DNA of 64,000 nt from Scalindua sp964344685 (GTDB taxonomy: Bacteria; Planctomycetota; Brocadiia; Brocadiales; Scalinduaceae): positions 186,001 to 250,000 of the forward strand of contig CAYFOK010000001.1 of the NCBI GenBank assembly GCA_964344685.1, given 5' to 3'. This document shows positions 16,928 to 25,822 of the stretch, piece by piece. Position 1 is the stretch's first letter; every line of letters begins with the position of its first letter. The notes under the pieces are model-generated. The model worked only from the letters and a program-made list of their open reading frames with translations. It was not told the origin of the DNA and did not search any database. Position numbers and translations under genes: made by a program.

Positions 16928-16980
16928 TTCGGATTCCGAATTTATATAGAGTATAGCTTGTTGAAAAAGGACCAGGTCAT

Positions 16981-17868
16981 ATGAACAATCATCCAACAAA
17001 AGAGGAAATTAAGGTCGCAAACTTTCTAGTGATTGCAAACAAGCGCTGTGGTTCCAGTTGGCTTAACAGAAACCTGTTAAAACATCCTGAGATATTTATG
17101 GCAAGTCGTGATGGGAAAGTATTAAAGGGTGTGCATTTCTTTGATTTGCATTTCGATAGGGGTGTTCAGTATTATGCAGAGTATTTTAAAAATGCCGGCA
17201 ATGAGAAATGCCGGGGAGAAGTTGAACATTCCTATTTCTGGAACGATGCAGTTCCGGAAAGGATTTTTAAGACGTTAGGGATTGTGCCCTTGATTATGAC
17301 CTTACGTCAGCCGGTGGAGAGGGCTTATTCACATTTTCAATTGATGAGGCGATATCTTCCGAAAGGTGATTATATATATGATTTTGAAGAGGCTTTTAGA
17401 AATTCGATGGAAAAGGGTTCACAAGAGGCTGTCTGGGGCTATTACGGAAGACAGTTAAAGAAATACCTTAAATGGTTTCCAATTGAGACATTTCATATTA
17501 TTAAGTATGAGCAGTTAAATGAAAAACCATTGGAAGCTATTAAGCAGGTCTATAAGTTTCTGAACGTAGATCCGGATTTTGTATCTTCATCTATAAATGA
17601 AAGGCGGACTTCAGCTACAAACATTCCGGCAGGAACATCCAACTTTGTGAAAAATATATGGTATTCGTCACGGCCTGTTATATTTGTGAGAAGGTGTTTG
17701 AGGCGAGTGGGTTTTAAGAACGTAAAAAAATACCGGCTATTCTCTCCTCCGCCATTAGAGGTGGCTCTAAAGAGAAAACTCACGGCAGAGTTCTTTGATG
17801 ATGATATAAGGTTATTAATGGATTTAACAGGTATTGATTTCAGTTCCTGGCTTTCTGATTCAATGTAA
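16981..17868 (+). CDS. PAPS-dependent sulfotransferase
   Basis: A 295-residue cytosolic-type sulfotransferase. It has the 5'-phosphosulfate loop NKRCGSSWLNRNL (21-31) with the usual following helix, and the 3'-phosphate motif LRQPVERAYSHFQL (R109, S117). The pattern YGRQLKKYLKWFP resembles the heparan-sulfate-type subgroup. An APS kinase two genes downstream (18714) would make the PAPS donor, so the pair forms a sulfation module. The acceptor is probably a sugar of the glycan. A more distant sulfotransferase-like protein is at 29394. The start ATG 16981 follows a GGACCAGG-type ribosome site. Confidence 0.83.
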   Translation: MNNHPTKEEIKVANFLVIANKRCGSSWLNRNLLKHPEIFMASRDGKVLKGVHFFDLHFDRGVQYYAEYFKNAGNEKCRGEVEHSYFWNDAVPERIFKTLGIVPLIMTLRQPVERAYSHFQLMRRYLPKGDYIYDFEEAFRNSMEKGSQEAVWGYYGRQLKKYLKWFPIETFHIIKYEQLNEKPLEAIKQVYKFLNVDPDFVSSSINERRTSATNIPAGTSNFVKNIWYSSRPVIFVRRCLRRVGFKNVKKYRLFSPPPLEVALKRKLTAEFFDDDIRLLMDLTGIDFSSWLSDSM

Positions 17869-17938
17869 TATGTGATGCGGTTGGTAAGGACAAAATCAAA
17901 TCTATTCTGGGAAAAACTAAAATAATGGAGAATTCCTG

Positions 17939-18685
17939 ATGAAGCAGATTAAGACAGAACACCATTTTTGGGATATACGTTCGGCTCACTACGATAAGTT
18001 GTTTTGGGTTAAGGATAAGCATTATCTTGAAGCTATAATCAAGCACGCTGATCTCAAAAAAAATCATCTGGTGCTTGATGTCGGAACAGGTACTGGTGTT
18101 GTGGCGAAAGCCATAAAGAAATATATAAAACATGTGTTAGTTATTGACACATCAGATGCAATGCTCAGCAAAGGGGTATGGAAAAACATATCAACTATCA
18201 AGTGGGACATTGGAGAATCATTGTTCTTAGATGGATTGTTTCATCGAGTCTTTGCCCGTATGGTTTTTCACCATATACTCGACAACCTGGATAGAGCTAT
18301 CCTACGGTGTTTCGATGTGCTGAAACCAAATGGAAAGATTATTGTCGCGGAAGGTGTGCCCCCTTCTAATGATCCTGAAATTATAGAATGGTATACAAAT
18401 ATGTTTAAATTGAAAGAAAAACGAAGAACTTTTACACCTGAAAAGCTGGCCTATTTCCTGGAGAAAAATGGATTTCGCAATGTCAAAACCAATATTTATG
18501 TTATGAACAAATTCAGTATTAATAACTGGCTTGAAAACTCCGGATTACCCGAAAAAAGGCAAAAACAGATTTATCAACTGCATGTTAATGCAGATAAAAA
18601 GATTAAACAGGCCTATAATATGCAAATTGTCAAAGGTGAATGTTTTGTCCGAACAGTAAATGCGATTATAACAGGCAAGAAATAA
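17939..18685 (+). CDS. Class I SAM-dependent methyltransferase
   Basis: A 248-residue methyltransferase with motif I VLDVGTGTGVVAKAI, an acidic strand VIDTSDAML, and a following VFARMVFHHI strand. The UbiE/Methyltransf_11 type core occupies roughly residues 40-150. It lies between the sulfotransferase and the APS kinase, and the product may be an O-methyl ether on the sulfated sugar. The substrate cannot be read from the sequence. The ATG at 17939 is preceded by a good AATGGAGAA ribosome site. Confidence 0.78.
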   Translation: MKQIKTEHHFWDIRSAHYDKLFWVKDKHYLEAIIKHADLKKNHLVLDVGTGTGVVAKAIKKYIKHVLVIDTSDAMLSKGVWKNISTIKWDIGESLFLDGLFHRVFARMVFHHILDNLDRAILRCFDVLKPNGKIIVAEGVPPSNDPEIIEWYTNMFKLKEKRRTFTPEKLAYFLEKNGFRNVKTNIYVMNKFSINNWLENSGLPEKRQKQIYQLHVNADKKIKQAYNMQIVKGECFVRTVNAIITGKK

Positions 18686-18713
18686 TTGTTGATTGTATAT
18701 GAGAATTTAGAAA

Positions 18714-19292
18714 ATGAAAAATCTAAAAACTGGAACATTCTTTATTACCGGTATTTCAGCCTCTGGTAAAACAACTCTTGGGAAGAGTTTGAGAGAGATG
18801 TTGGTCAGAAGCGGTATAGAAAATGTAAAATTGCTTGATGGGGAAGAGATTCGACAGGCGCTGGCTAAAGACGGCAAACGGTATGGTTATACTCTGCAGG
18901 AACGAAACAAATTTGCCCTTGAAATAGCACGGATGGCACTTGAATATAATAGACAGGGATTAATTTGCATTATATGTTCCATTTGTCATGTAAAAACCAC
19001 ACGGGAAAAAATACGTGAAATAGTAGGCTGTCTGATGGAAGTTCACCTCAGTTGTCCTGTTAAGGTTTGTGCACAGCGTGATTATAAAGGGAATTATGCC
19101 AAGGCATTCCAGGGGGAGTATGAAAATTTTATTGGTGTGACAGAACCGTATCAGGAATCGGACTCTGTAGAACTGGTTTTGTATACCGGCAGAGATACCA
19201 TTAAAGAGTGTTCCAGGATTTTATATAATGCTGCTGTGGCTTTTCTGCAATCTAAGGGTGGTAGTGCTATTCCCTTTTTAAAACATGTTTAA
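18714..19292 (+). CDS. Adenylylsulfate (APS) kinase, CysC-like
   Basis: It phosphorylates APS to PAPS, the sulfate donor of sulfotransferases. The 192-residue protein has the P-loop GISASGKTTLG (13-23), the DGEEIR block (family DGDNVR), and GVTEPYQES, matching the family's GxDxPYExP. The dedicated copy beside a sulfotransferase suggests service to glycan sulfation rather than sulfate assimilation, and no ATP sulfurylase is seen here. Some departures from the usual residues (SIC where SP is common, EEIR for DNVR) suggest a divergent subfamily. Activity is likely but not certain. Confidence 0.82.
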   Translation: MKNLKTGTFFITGISASGKTTLGKSLREMLVRSGIENVKLLDGEEIRQALAKDGKRYGYTLQERNKFALEIARMALEYNRQGLICIICSICHVKTTREKIREIVGCLMEVHLSCPVKVCAQRDYKGNYAKAFQGEYENFIGVTEPYQESDSVELVLYTGRDTIKECSRILYNAAVAFLQSKGGSAIPFLKHV

Positions 19293-19304
19293 GGCGAAAT
19301 TTTT

Positions 19305-19334
19305 TTGCTGATATATCATTAAGCAGGCTATAAA
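19305..19334 (+). promoter_or_regulatory. Candidate promoter before the ABC transporter
   Basis: TTGCTG at 19305-19310 and TATAAA at 19329-19334 are 18 bases apart in an AT-rich 84-base gap. The ABC transporter starts at 19377. This is a consensus match only. Confidence 0.3.
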
Positions 19335-19376
19335 CTGATATCCCATCTTCAGATATAACATATCTAAAATAGTACT

Positions 19377-21155
19377 ATGAAGATTCCCTTACTGACTACT
19401 TTTATCCACTATTCACGAATCATTTGGAGAGTTGCACGCTTCATAATTCCTTTATTTGTCCTGAACTCTTTTATCTGCTCATTTCTTGAAAGTATCAGTT
19501 TTATTATGTTTGTGCCGATAATAAATCAGCTGGATGTTTCAGGGTCAGATAACAATGTATTATCTAAATATATTGACGCCTTTTTTGGCTTGATTGGAAT
19601 TGAGAAGACACTTAACAGTATCCTTGCAGTAATAGCAGTTATTATATTATTCTCAGGTATTGCAGCATTCTCGCAGAACATGCTAAGGAATTATCTGAAG
19701 GCATCGCTTAAAAAGAATTACAAGATTAAATTACTTAAGCTATTTGAGAGAATGGATTACCGGCAGGTCTTGAATTCGAGTACAGGATATTATAACAATC
19801 TTATTACTAAAGAAACCGACAGGGCAATTTCGGCTTTTGCAAGTTACTGCGTGTTAATTGCAACAATCATAAGTATTTTTATTTATGTGTGGCTGGCAAT
19901 GCTATTATCCTGGCAGATTACAGTCATTGGGATTATTTGTTCAGGTGTCATTATGTTCTCAATGAGAAAAATTTTTGGAAGATCAAGTGCTTTTGATTTA
20001 GAATTCTCAAGGGTGCAGGGTTTATTGTCGGAGTATTTGATTCAGACTATTCAGTCCTTCAAATACCTTAGATCAACAAATAACTTCAGTAAATTAAGAA
20101 ACAAAGTTGTTAATACAGTTGATTCATTATTCCGTTTTGAGATTAAATTCGCATTGTTGACCTGGACTATGAGAGTAGTGCTCCAAATATTTACCCCATT
20201 TGCAGTGATTGTAATGATCTATTATATGGTGTCTGTGAAGGGATGCAGTATAGGGTCAGTTATCGTGTTAGCGTTAGTATTTTATAGAACAATAAATACG
20301 CTGTCTAAGTTTCAGAAAACATGGCAGAGCTTTCTGGCAAGTACCGGTGGCTTGATTACGGTTGAAGAGGCGTTTGCGAGGTTCTCTCAGAATACTGAAA
20401 GGAATGGGACTGTCCAGCTGGATAGTTTTAAGGATTCAATAGTAATGGAGCAGGTCAGTTATTCGTATGGAGACATTGAAGCGTTACATAATACGAACTT
20501 CAGGATAAATAAGAACTGTACAATTGCTATAGTAGGAGAATCCGGAGCAGGCAAGTCTACTTTCGTCGATCTTATTACAGGTGTTCTCAAGCCTACATCC
20601 GGAAAAATAATGTTTGATGGTATAGACTATTCAAATATCGATCTTTTCTCTCTCAGGAACCTGATTGGATATGTTGCCCAGGATATAGCAGTATTCAATG
20701 ATAGTATTAAAAATAACATAAGCTTCTGGTCACAGGGAAATAATACTGATTCTGTTGAGTCGGCAGCAAGACATGCACGCTGTGATGAATTTATTCTGAA
20801 TACACCGGATCAGTATAACACTCAAATTGGAGATAGAGGGCTCAAACTGTCAGGAGGACAAAGGCAGAGATTGGCAATAGCAAGAGAACTTTATAAAAAA
20901 CCGGAGATACTTATACTTGATGAGGCGACGAGTGCTCTGGACTCAAAAAGTGAAGCATTCATCCAGCAAAGTATAGACAGCCTCAAGCAGAAAAAGACAA
21001 TCATCATTATTGCGCATCGTTTATCCACCGTCAAGAACTGTGACCATATTTATGTTCTTAGCAAAGGGCGTGTTGTAGAACAGGGAACATTTAAGAACCT
21101 GTATGACAATGAAGGGTCACAGTTCAGAAATATGTGCAATTTGCAGAAATTATGA
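19377..21155 (+). CDS. ABC transporter, fused permease-ATPase (PglK/MsbA-like lipid-glycan flippase)
   Basis: A 592-residue half-transporter. About six hydrophobic segments fill the first 320 residues (for example ILAVIAVIILFSGIAAF). The ATPase follows, with Walker A GESGAGKST (about 387-395), Q-loop VAQDIAVF, signature LSGGQRQRLAI (about 491) and Walker B ILILDEATSALDS, then the switch IIAHRL. It should act as a homodimer. In glycan loci such proteins flip lipid-linked oligosaccharides (PglK) or lipids. The window also has a Wzx flippase at 53600, so two flipping systems coexist. The final nucleotide-binding domain is complete. Confidence 0.85.
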   Translation: MKIPLLTTFIHYSRIIWRVARFIIPLFVLNSFICSFLESISFIMFVPIINQLDVSGSDNNVLSKYIDAFFGLIGIEKTLNSILAVIAVIILFSGIAAFSQNMLRNYLKASLKKNYKIKLLKLFERMDYRQVLNSSTGYYNNLITKETDRAISAFASYCVLIATIISIFIYVWLAMLLSWQITVIGIICSGVIMFSMRKIFGRSSAFDLEFSRVQGLLSEYLIQTIQSFKYLRSTNNFSKLRNKVVNTVDSLFRFEIKFALLTWTMRVVLQIFTPFAVIVMIYYMVSVKGCSIGSVIVLALVFYRTINTLSKFQKTWQSFLASTGGLITVEEAFARFSQNTERNGTVQLDSFKDSIVMEQVSYSYGDIEALHNTNFRINKNCTIAIVGESGAGKSTFVDLITGVLKPTSGKIMFDGIDYSNIDLFSLRNLIGYVAQDIAVFNDSIKNNISFWSQGNNTDSVESAARHARCDEFILNTPDQYNTQIGDRGLKLSGGQRQRLAIARELYKKPEILILDEATSALDSKSEAFIQQSIDSLKQKKTIIIIAHRLSTVKNCDHIYVLSKGRVVEQGTFKNLYDNEGSQFRNMCNLQKL

Positions 21156-21200
21156 TCCGGCAATAGTGGCACTTAACTAAATATAAACACTAAGAGGTAT

Positions 21201-22220
21201 ATGATGGAAAAATCAATCAAAGGACGAAGAATCGTACTCATAGGTGGTGCCGGTTTTATTGGACATCACCTTGCTTTATATCTTAAGAAACTCGGGGCAG
21301 ATGTATTCATTGTAGACGGGTTATCAGTGAACAATCTGCTTTATCTGCATTCAACTGACCTGGAGATTCCAGGTGACAGGAATCTTTATATAAAGATGAT
21401 AAACAGCAGGTTGAAATTATTGATGGATGCTGAGATACCGTTGCATGTTGAAGATGCGAGGCATTATAACGAACTGGCGCATGTTCTGACGAGAATTCAA
21501 CCTCAAGTAGTCATAGTCCTGGCTGCTGTATCACATGCTAACCGTTCCAATAAGAACCCATTTGATACATTTGATCATAGTATTAGAACCCTTGAAAATG
21601 CACTCGATTCTGCGAGAAACAACGTGGAGCATTTTATTTATTTCTCGTCGAGTATGGTTTATGGACACTTCCCACCGGAAGGAGTTACTGAGGAAACCCC
21701 GTGTAATCCGATAGGAATATACGGCAGCTTGAAATTGTCCGGTGAGCAGATGGTTAAAGCATACAATAATACTTTTGATCTGCCTTATACTATTATTCGA
21801 CCATCCGCATTATATGGAGAGAGGTGTATAAGCCGCAGGGTTGGCCAGGTGTTTATAGAGAATGCCGTTCAAGGTAAGGAAATTGAGATAGCCGGTGACG
21901 GGAAAGATTATCTGGATTTTACACATATCAATGATCTGGTTGAGGGTGTTAGAAATATAATTGAGAATGAAAACTCCGTGAATGAAACATTTAATATCAC
22001 TTATGGAGAGTCCCGTACAGTAGGGGATATGGCGTGCATTATAGATGAGCATTTTCCCGGAGTAAACATAAAATATGTACCAAAAGACAAACTGACCCCT
22101 GACAGAGGGACCCTGTTAATTGATAAGGCCAGGAGACTTGTCGGATATAATCCTCAGCATCATCTGGAAAAAGGCTATGTCGAGTATGTTAACTGGTATA
22201 AAAAATTTGTTCTGGAGTAA
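21201..22220 (+). CDS. NAD-dependent nucleotide-sugar epimerase/dehydratase (extended SDR)
   Basis: A 339-residue extended short-chain dehydrogenase. It has the NAD-binding GGAGFIGHHLA near residue 14, FSSSMVYG (serine of the catalytic set), YGSLK (Tyr-x-x-x-Lys), IRPSALYG, and DFTHINDLVEG in the C-terminal half. An unusual insertion after the first helix (ending LKLLMDAEIPLHVEDARH) distinguishes it from GalE. It could be the 4,6-dehydratase or epimerase feeding the aminotransferase, but the specific reaction is not clear. Either ATG 21201 or 21204 may be used. The next gene starts two bases after its stop. Confidence 0.82.
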   Translation: MMEKSIKGRRIVLIGGAGFIGHHLALYLKKLGADVFIVDGLSVNNLLYLHSTDLEIPGDRNLYIKMINSRLKLLMDAEIPLHVEDARHYNELAHVLTRIQPQVVIVLAAVSHANRSNKNPFDTFDHSIRTLENALDSARNNVEHFIYFSSSMVYGHFPPEGVTEETPCNPIGIYGSLKLSGEQMVKAYNNTFDLPYTIIRPSALYGERCISRRVGQVFIENAVQGKEIEIAGDGKDYLDFTHINDLVEGVRNIIENENSVNETFNITYGESRTVGDMACIIDEHFPGVNIKYVPKDKLTPDRGTLLIDKARRLVGYNPQHHLEKGYVEYVNWYKKFVLE

Positions 22221-22222
22221 TA

Positions 22223-22969
22223 ATGAGTGACTGTCAAATAAAAACTATTCAGGACGATACATGGTTAAGCAGTTTTCTTCAAAGAGATTCATTTGTTTTG
22301 CACATGAATCCTGAATGGATTGAGAGTGTAAGCAAGGCCGAATCTAAGGAGAGGAGCCAATTTAATGATTTACTGTCACAAAAAGTGTTTATACAGGCAA
22401 AGGTTGATGTACAGGATTCTAAGGCGATTGCTTTACTGGAAGAATGGGGCTTCCATTTAATTGATACTAATATCCTCTTTGAACGTGCGATGTTCAGGGG
22501 GGTACAGGGGGAAATTAAAACAAGCATACGTTTAGCAGAAGATACAGACATCGCTTCGGTGGGCGAGCTGGGAAGAAGCGGCTTTGTGTACAGTCGCTTT
22601 CACCTCGATCCGCAAATATCTGTAGAGACTGCCAACGAGATAAAATCTTCCTGGGTATTAAATTATTTTAAAGGTAAACGCGGAGATCATCTGTTTGTAG
22701 CAGATATAGATAATGCTGTTGTCGGATTTAACCTGGTGATCCTTGGGAGAGATGATTCGGTGTGTATTGACTTAATAGCCGTAGACAGGGATTTTACAAG
22801 ACAGGGTATTGCATCGGATTTAATTAAGAGTGTAGAATCTGTTTGTGGTGACAAGAAAAGAGTGGTTGTCGGGACGCAGATTTCAAATGCTCCTTCAATA
22901 AGTTTGTATGAAAAATTAGGATTCCGCATTCGCAGCTCAAAGTATGTTTTCCATTATCACAATCTATAG
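22223..22969 (+). CDS. GNAT-family N-acetyltransferase (WecD/LegH-like role)
   Basis: The 248-residue protein has a C-terminal GNAT domain (about 95-245): RLAEDTDIASVGELG, IDLIAVDRDFTRQGIASDLI (acetyl-CoA-binding R/Q-G-x-G/A type loop), and TQISNAPSISLYEKLGF (the N-x-x-x-x-x-L-Y-E-K-L-G-F motif). The N-terminal 90 residues form a separate region, which is also seen in sugar acetyltransferases such as WecD. It would acetylate an amino sugar made by the DegT enzyme. It sits between the SDR and NeuB, so the LegH role is plausible, but the sugar specificity is inferred. Confidence 0.8.
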   Translation: MSDCQIKTIQDDTWLSSFLQRDSFVLHMNPEWIESVSKAESKERSQFNDLLSQKVFIQAKVDVQDSKAIALLEEWGFHLIDTNILFERAMFRGVQGEIKTSIRLAEDTDIASVGELGRSGFVYSRFHLDPQISVETANEIKSSWVLNYFKGKRGDHLFVADIDNAVVGFNLVILGRDDSVCIDLIAVDRDFTRQGIASDLIKSVESVCGDKKRVVVGTQISNAPSISLYEKLGFRIRSSKYVFHYHNL

Positions 22970-22981
22970 TAACAGGACTTC

Positions 22982-23989
22982 ATGAGGGTAGGAAATCATA
23001 ACACGGATGAATCTGTTCTGGTAATTGCTGAGATAGGCAATAACCATGAAGGCTCTTATTCTCTGGCTGAGGAAATGATTGGCAAGGCGGCAGAGACAGG
23101 GGCTGATGCGGTGAAGTTCCAGACGATTGTACCTGAGAAGCTAGTCTCTATATCACAGAAAGAGAGGATTAAACAGCTGAAACGGTTTCAACTCAGCTAT
23201 GAGGAGTTTGAAAGGTTGAGTAAAGTTGCAGAACATGAAAACGTAATCTTTCTGTCCACACCGTTTGACATTGAAAGTGCCCGCTTTCTTGAACCACTGG
23301 TACCTGCTTACAAAATAGGATCAGGAGATAACAATTTTTTCCCTATGATAGATGTTATCGCCCGCACGGGAAAACCAATAATCATATCTGCCGGTTTGAT
23401 GGATTTGCAGGGTATCATGGAAACCGTAAACTTCATTACAAATATATGGAATCAGAATGCAATTGACCAGGTAGTAGCGGTTATGCATTGTGTCACGTCA
23501 TATCCTGTTCCATTGGAAGAAGCTAATTTACAGGCAATAACAGCGTTGCGTGACCTGGGTGTTACGGTTGGATACTCGGACCATACTGTTGGAATTGAAG
23601 CTGCTGTTTTATCTGTTGCGCTGGGGGCAAGGATTATTGAGAAGCATTTTACTCTTAATAAGAATTACTCTGATTTTCGTGACCATCAGTTGTCGGCTGA
23701 CCCGAAAGAGTTTTCTCTGTTGATAGAAAGGGTAAAAAATGCTTCAAAGTTGTTAGATCAAAGCACAAATGATCTGCAGGAGTGTGAACGGTTAATTATG
23801 AATGATGTACGACGATCTATTGTCGCTAAAACTAATCTGGATGAAAATACTGTTTTGACTTGGGATCATCTTTCCTGGGTCAGGCCAGGTAGTGGAATAT
23901 CACCTGGTAATGAGCAAAAGGTTTTAGGGAAAAGGCTGATTAAAGGTGTTTCTATGGGGGAATTAATAACCCTGGAAAACCTGAAGTAA
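22982..23989 (+). CDS. NeuB-family nonulosonic acid synthase (sialate/legionaminate synthase)
   Basis: The enzyme condenses PEP with a ManNAc-type sugar to give a nine-carbon 2-keto acid. The 335-residue protein has the barrel with AEIGNNHEGSYSLAEEMI, DAVKFQT, LSTPFDIESARFLE, YKIGSGDNN, VGYSDHTVGIEA and IIEKHFTLNK. It is followed by the C-terminal SAF (antifreeze-like) domain, RRSIVAK to GISPGNEQKVLGKRL. Together with the hydrolysing epimerase (280) and CMP-synthetase (2624) it makes a complete core route to a CMP-nonulosonate. Whether the product is sialic, legionaminic or pseudaminic acid cannot be told from these motifs. Legionaminate-type is favoured by the epimerase. Confidence 0.9.
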   Translation: MRVGNHNTDESVLVIAEIGNNHEGSYSLAEEMIGKAAETGADAVKFQTIVPEKLVSISQKERIKQLKRFQLSYEEFERLSKVAEHENVIFLSTPFDIESARFLEPLVPAYKIGSGDNNFFPMIDVIARTGKPIIISAGLMDLQGIMETVNFITNIWNQNAIDQVVAVMHCVTSYPVPLEEANLQAITALRDLGVTVGYSDHTVGIEAAVLSVALGARIIEKHFTLNKNYSDFRDHQLSADPKEFSLLIERVKNASKLLDQSTNDLQECERLIMNDVRRSIVAKTNLDENTVLTWDHLSWVRPGSGISPGNEQKVLGKRLIKGVSMGELITLENLK

Positions 23990-23991
23990 TT

Positions 23992-25815
23992 ATGTGCGGA
24001 ATAGCAGGCTATATTGGTAAGAAATCAATTGAAATACCTGTCCTTCATAATACATTAAATTTGATGAAGAACAGGGGGCCCGACCATCAGGATTACAAAT
24101 ATATAGAGAAGAATGGTACCAGGATATATCTGCTTCACTCCCGTCTAAGCATTATAGATCTGGATAAAAGATCAAACCAGCCGTTTACACTGGGCAATTG
24201 CACTCTTATTTTCAACGGTGAGATATATAATCACATTGAACTCAGAGAAAATCTGGAACGGAAGGGAATTCAGTGCAGCACCACTTCTGATACGGAAGTT
24301 CTTCTTCGGTACTATTTATTATTTGGTGAAAACTGTGTGGACTATTTTGAGGGGATGTGGAGTTTTGTTATCTATGATGAAATCAGAGAAAAACTCTTCT
24401 TATCAAGAGACAGATTTGCAGAGAAGCCTTTATATTATAGTCAGGAAGAAGATGGGTTCTATTTCAGTTCGGAAATTAAATTCATTAAGTCTTTAACCGG
24501 AAAATCTTTAACAATTAACAATAAGCACTTGTTGAGATATTTAGTACTGGGGTATAAATCGTTATATAAAGTAGATGAGACATTTTTCAATGAAATAAGT
24601 GAAATAAAATATGCCACCAATTTTGTTGTCAGTCCTGATTTAAAGGTCAGAGGTTACCGGTATTGGAGTCCTGAAAGTGAAATCAATGAGAAAATATCAA
24701 TCACAGATGCTATTGATGGCACAAGGCAGCATCTCCTGGAAAGTGTTAGACTGCGTTTGCGTTCAGATGTTCCATTGGCATTCTGCTTGAGCGGCGGAGT
24801 GGATTCCGCATCAATTGTTTCTATAGCCGCTAACATTTTCAATTATGATGTTTCAGCCTTTTCAATCATTGACAGGGACGAGCGTTACAACGAACGGGAT
24901 AATATACAAGCTACCATTGATCACATTAACTGTAAAAATACCCTGGTTGAACTTTCATACGATAATGTTTTTTCCAGACTTCAGGGGCTTGTAGAGTATC
25001 ATGATGCACCGGTTGCTACCATAACATACTTTGTCCACTCTATACTGTCTGAGCAAATATCAAAGAGAGGTTACAGGGTAGCATTTTCCGGTACATCGGC
25101 AGATGAATTGTTTACAGGATATTATGACCATTTCCTGTTGTATCTAAATGCAGTAAGCAATAATACTAATTACACACAGTATCTAAGCGACTGGAAGGAG
25201 AATATCCTTAAGTTTGTACGCAATCCTGTTCTAAGAAATCCGGACTTGTACAAAGAGACTCCGGATTACAGGGAACATATTTATGATAATAGTTCAGAGT
25301 TTAAAGACTTTTTGAAAGTTCCATTTTGTGAAGAGTTCACGGAGGAATATTTCACTCCGGATCTATTGAGAAACAGAATGATGAATGAGCTGTTTCATGA
25401 AGCAACACCGTTGATTCTGCATGAGGATGATTTGAATTCCATGTTCTATTCTGTAGAGAACAGGAGCCCGTATCTGGATAGTAAATTATTTGAGTTTGCT
25501 TATTCTATTCCTGATGAATATTTAATACAGGATGGATATGGAAAGTTTATTCTAAGAGAAGCCATGAAGGGAATACTGAATGATAAGGTTAGACTGGACA
25601 GGCAAAAGAAGGGTTTCAACGCGTCCATTAACTCTCTGTTTGATTTTTCGGATAAAGAAACAGTTTCTCATTTCCTGGAGCCGGAGTCACCAATCTTTGA
25701 TTTAATTGACAGGGAAGAGGTATCAAAGCTGCTAGACTTGAATCCTGCACCAAACCACTGCAGCAAGTTCCTGTTTAGCTTCATAAATGCGAAGATGTTC
25801 CTGGAGATGAATTAG
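23992..25815 (+). CDS. Glutamine-hydrolysing asparagine synthase-like protein (AsnB/WbpS type)
   Basis: A 607-residue two-domain amidotransferase. The N-terminal glutaminase domain starts with the catalytic Cys2 after Met removal (MCGIAGYIG) and has NRGPDHQ, SRLSIIDL and FNGEIYNH. The synthetase domain has the PP-loop LSGGVDSASIVS near residue 266 and a closing YLDSKLFEFAYSIP block. Asparagine synthase is one possible role, but here the gene lies two bases after neuB and just before a WbpG-like amidotransferase. It may instead amidate a sugar carboxylate or supply nitrogen to the sugar. That second role is inferred from position only. Confidence 0.85.
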   Translation: MCGIAGYIGKKSIEIPVLHNTLNLMKNRGPDHQDYKYIEKNGTRIYLLHSRLSIIDLDKRSNQPFTLGNCTLIFNGEIYNHIELRENLERKGIQCSTTSDTEVLLRYYLLFGENCVDYFEGMWSFVIYDEIREKLFLSRDRFAEKPLYYSQEEDGFYFSSEIKFIKSLTGKSLTINNKHLLRYLVLGYKSLYKVDETFFNEISEIKYATNFVVSPDLKVRGYRYWSPESEINEKISITDAIDGTRQHLLESVRLRLRSDVPLAFCLSGGVDSASIVSIAANIFNYDVSAFSIIDRDERYNERDNIQATIDHINCKNTLVELSYDNVFSRLQGLVEYHDAPVATITYFVHSILSEQISKRGYRVAFSGTSADELFTGYYDHFLLYLNAVSNNTNYTQYLSDWKENILKFVRNPVLRNPDLYKETPDYREHIYDNSSEFKDFLKVPFCEEFTEEYFTPDLLRNRMMNELFHEATPLILHEDDLNSMFYSVENRSPYLDSKLFEFAYSIPDEYLIQDGYGKFILREAMKGILNDKVRLDRQKKGFNASINSLFDFSDKETVSHFLEPESPIFDLIDREEVSKLLDLNPAPNHCSKFLFSFINAKMFLEMN

Positions 25816-25822
25816 GGCAATT

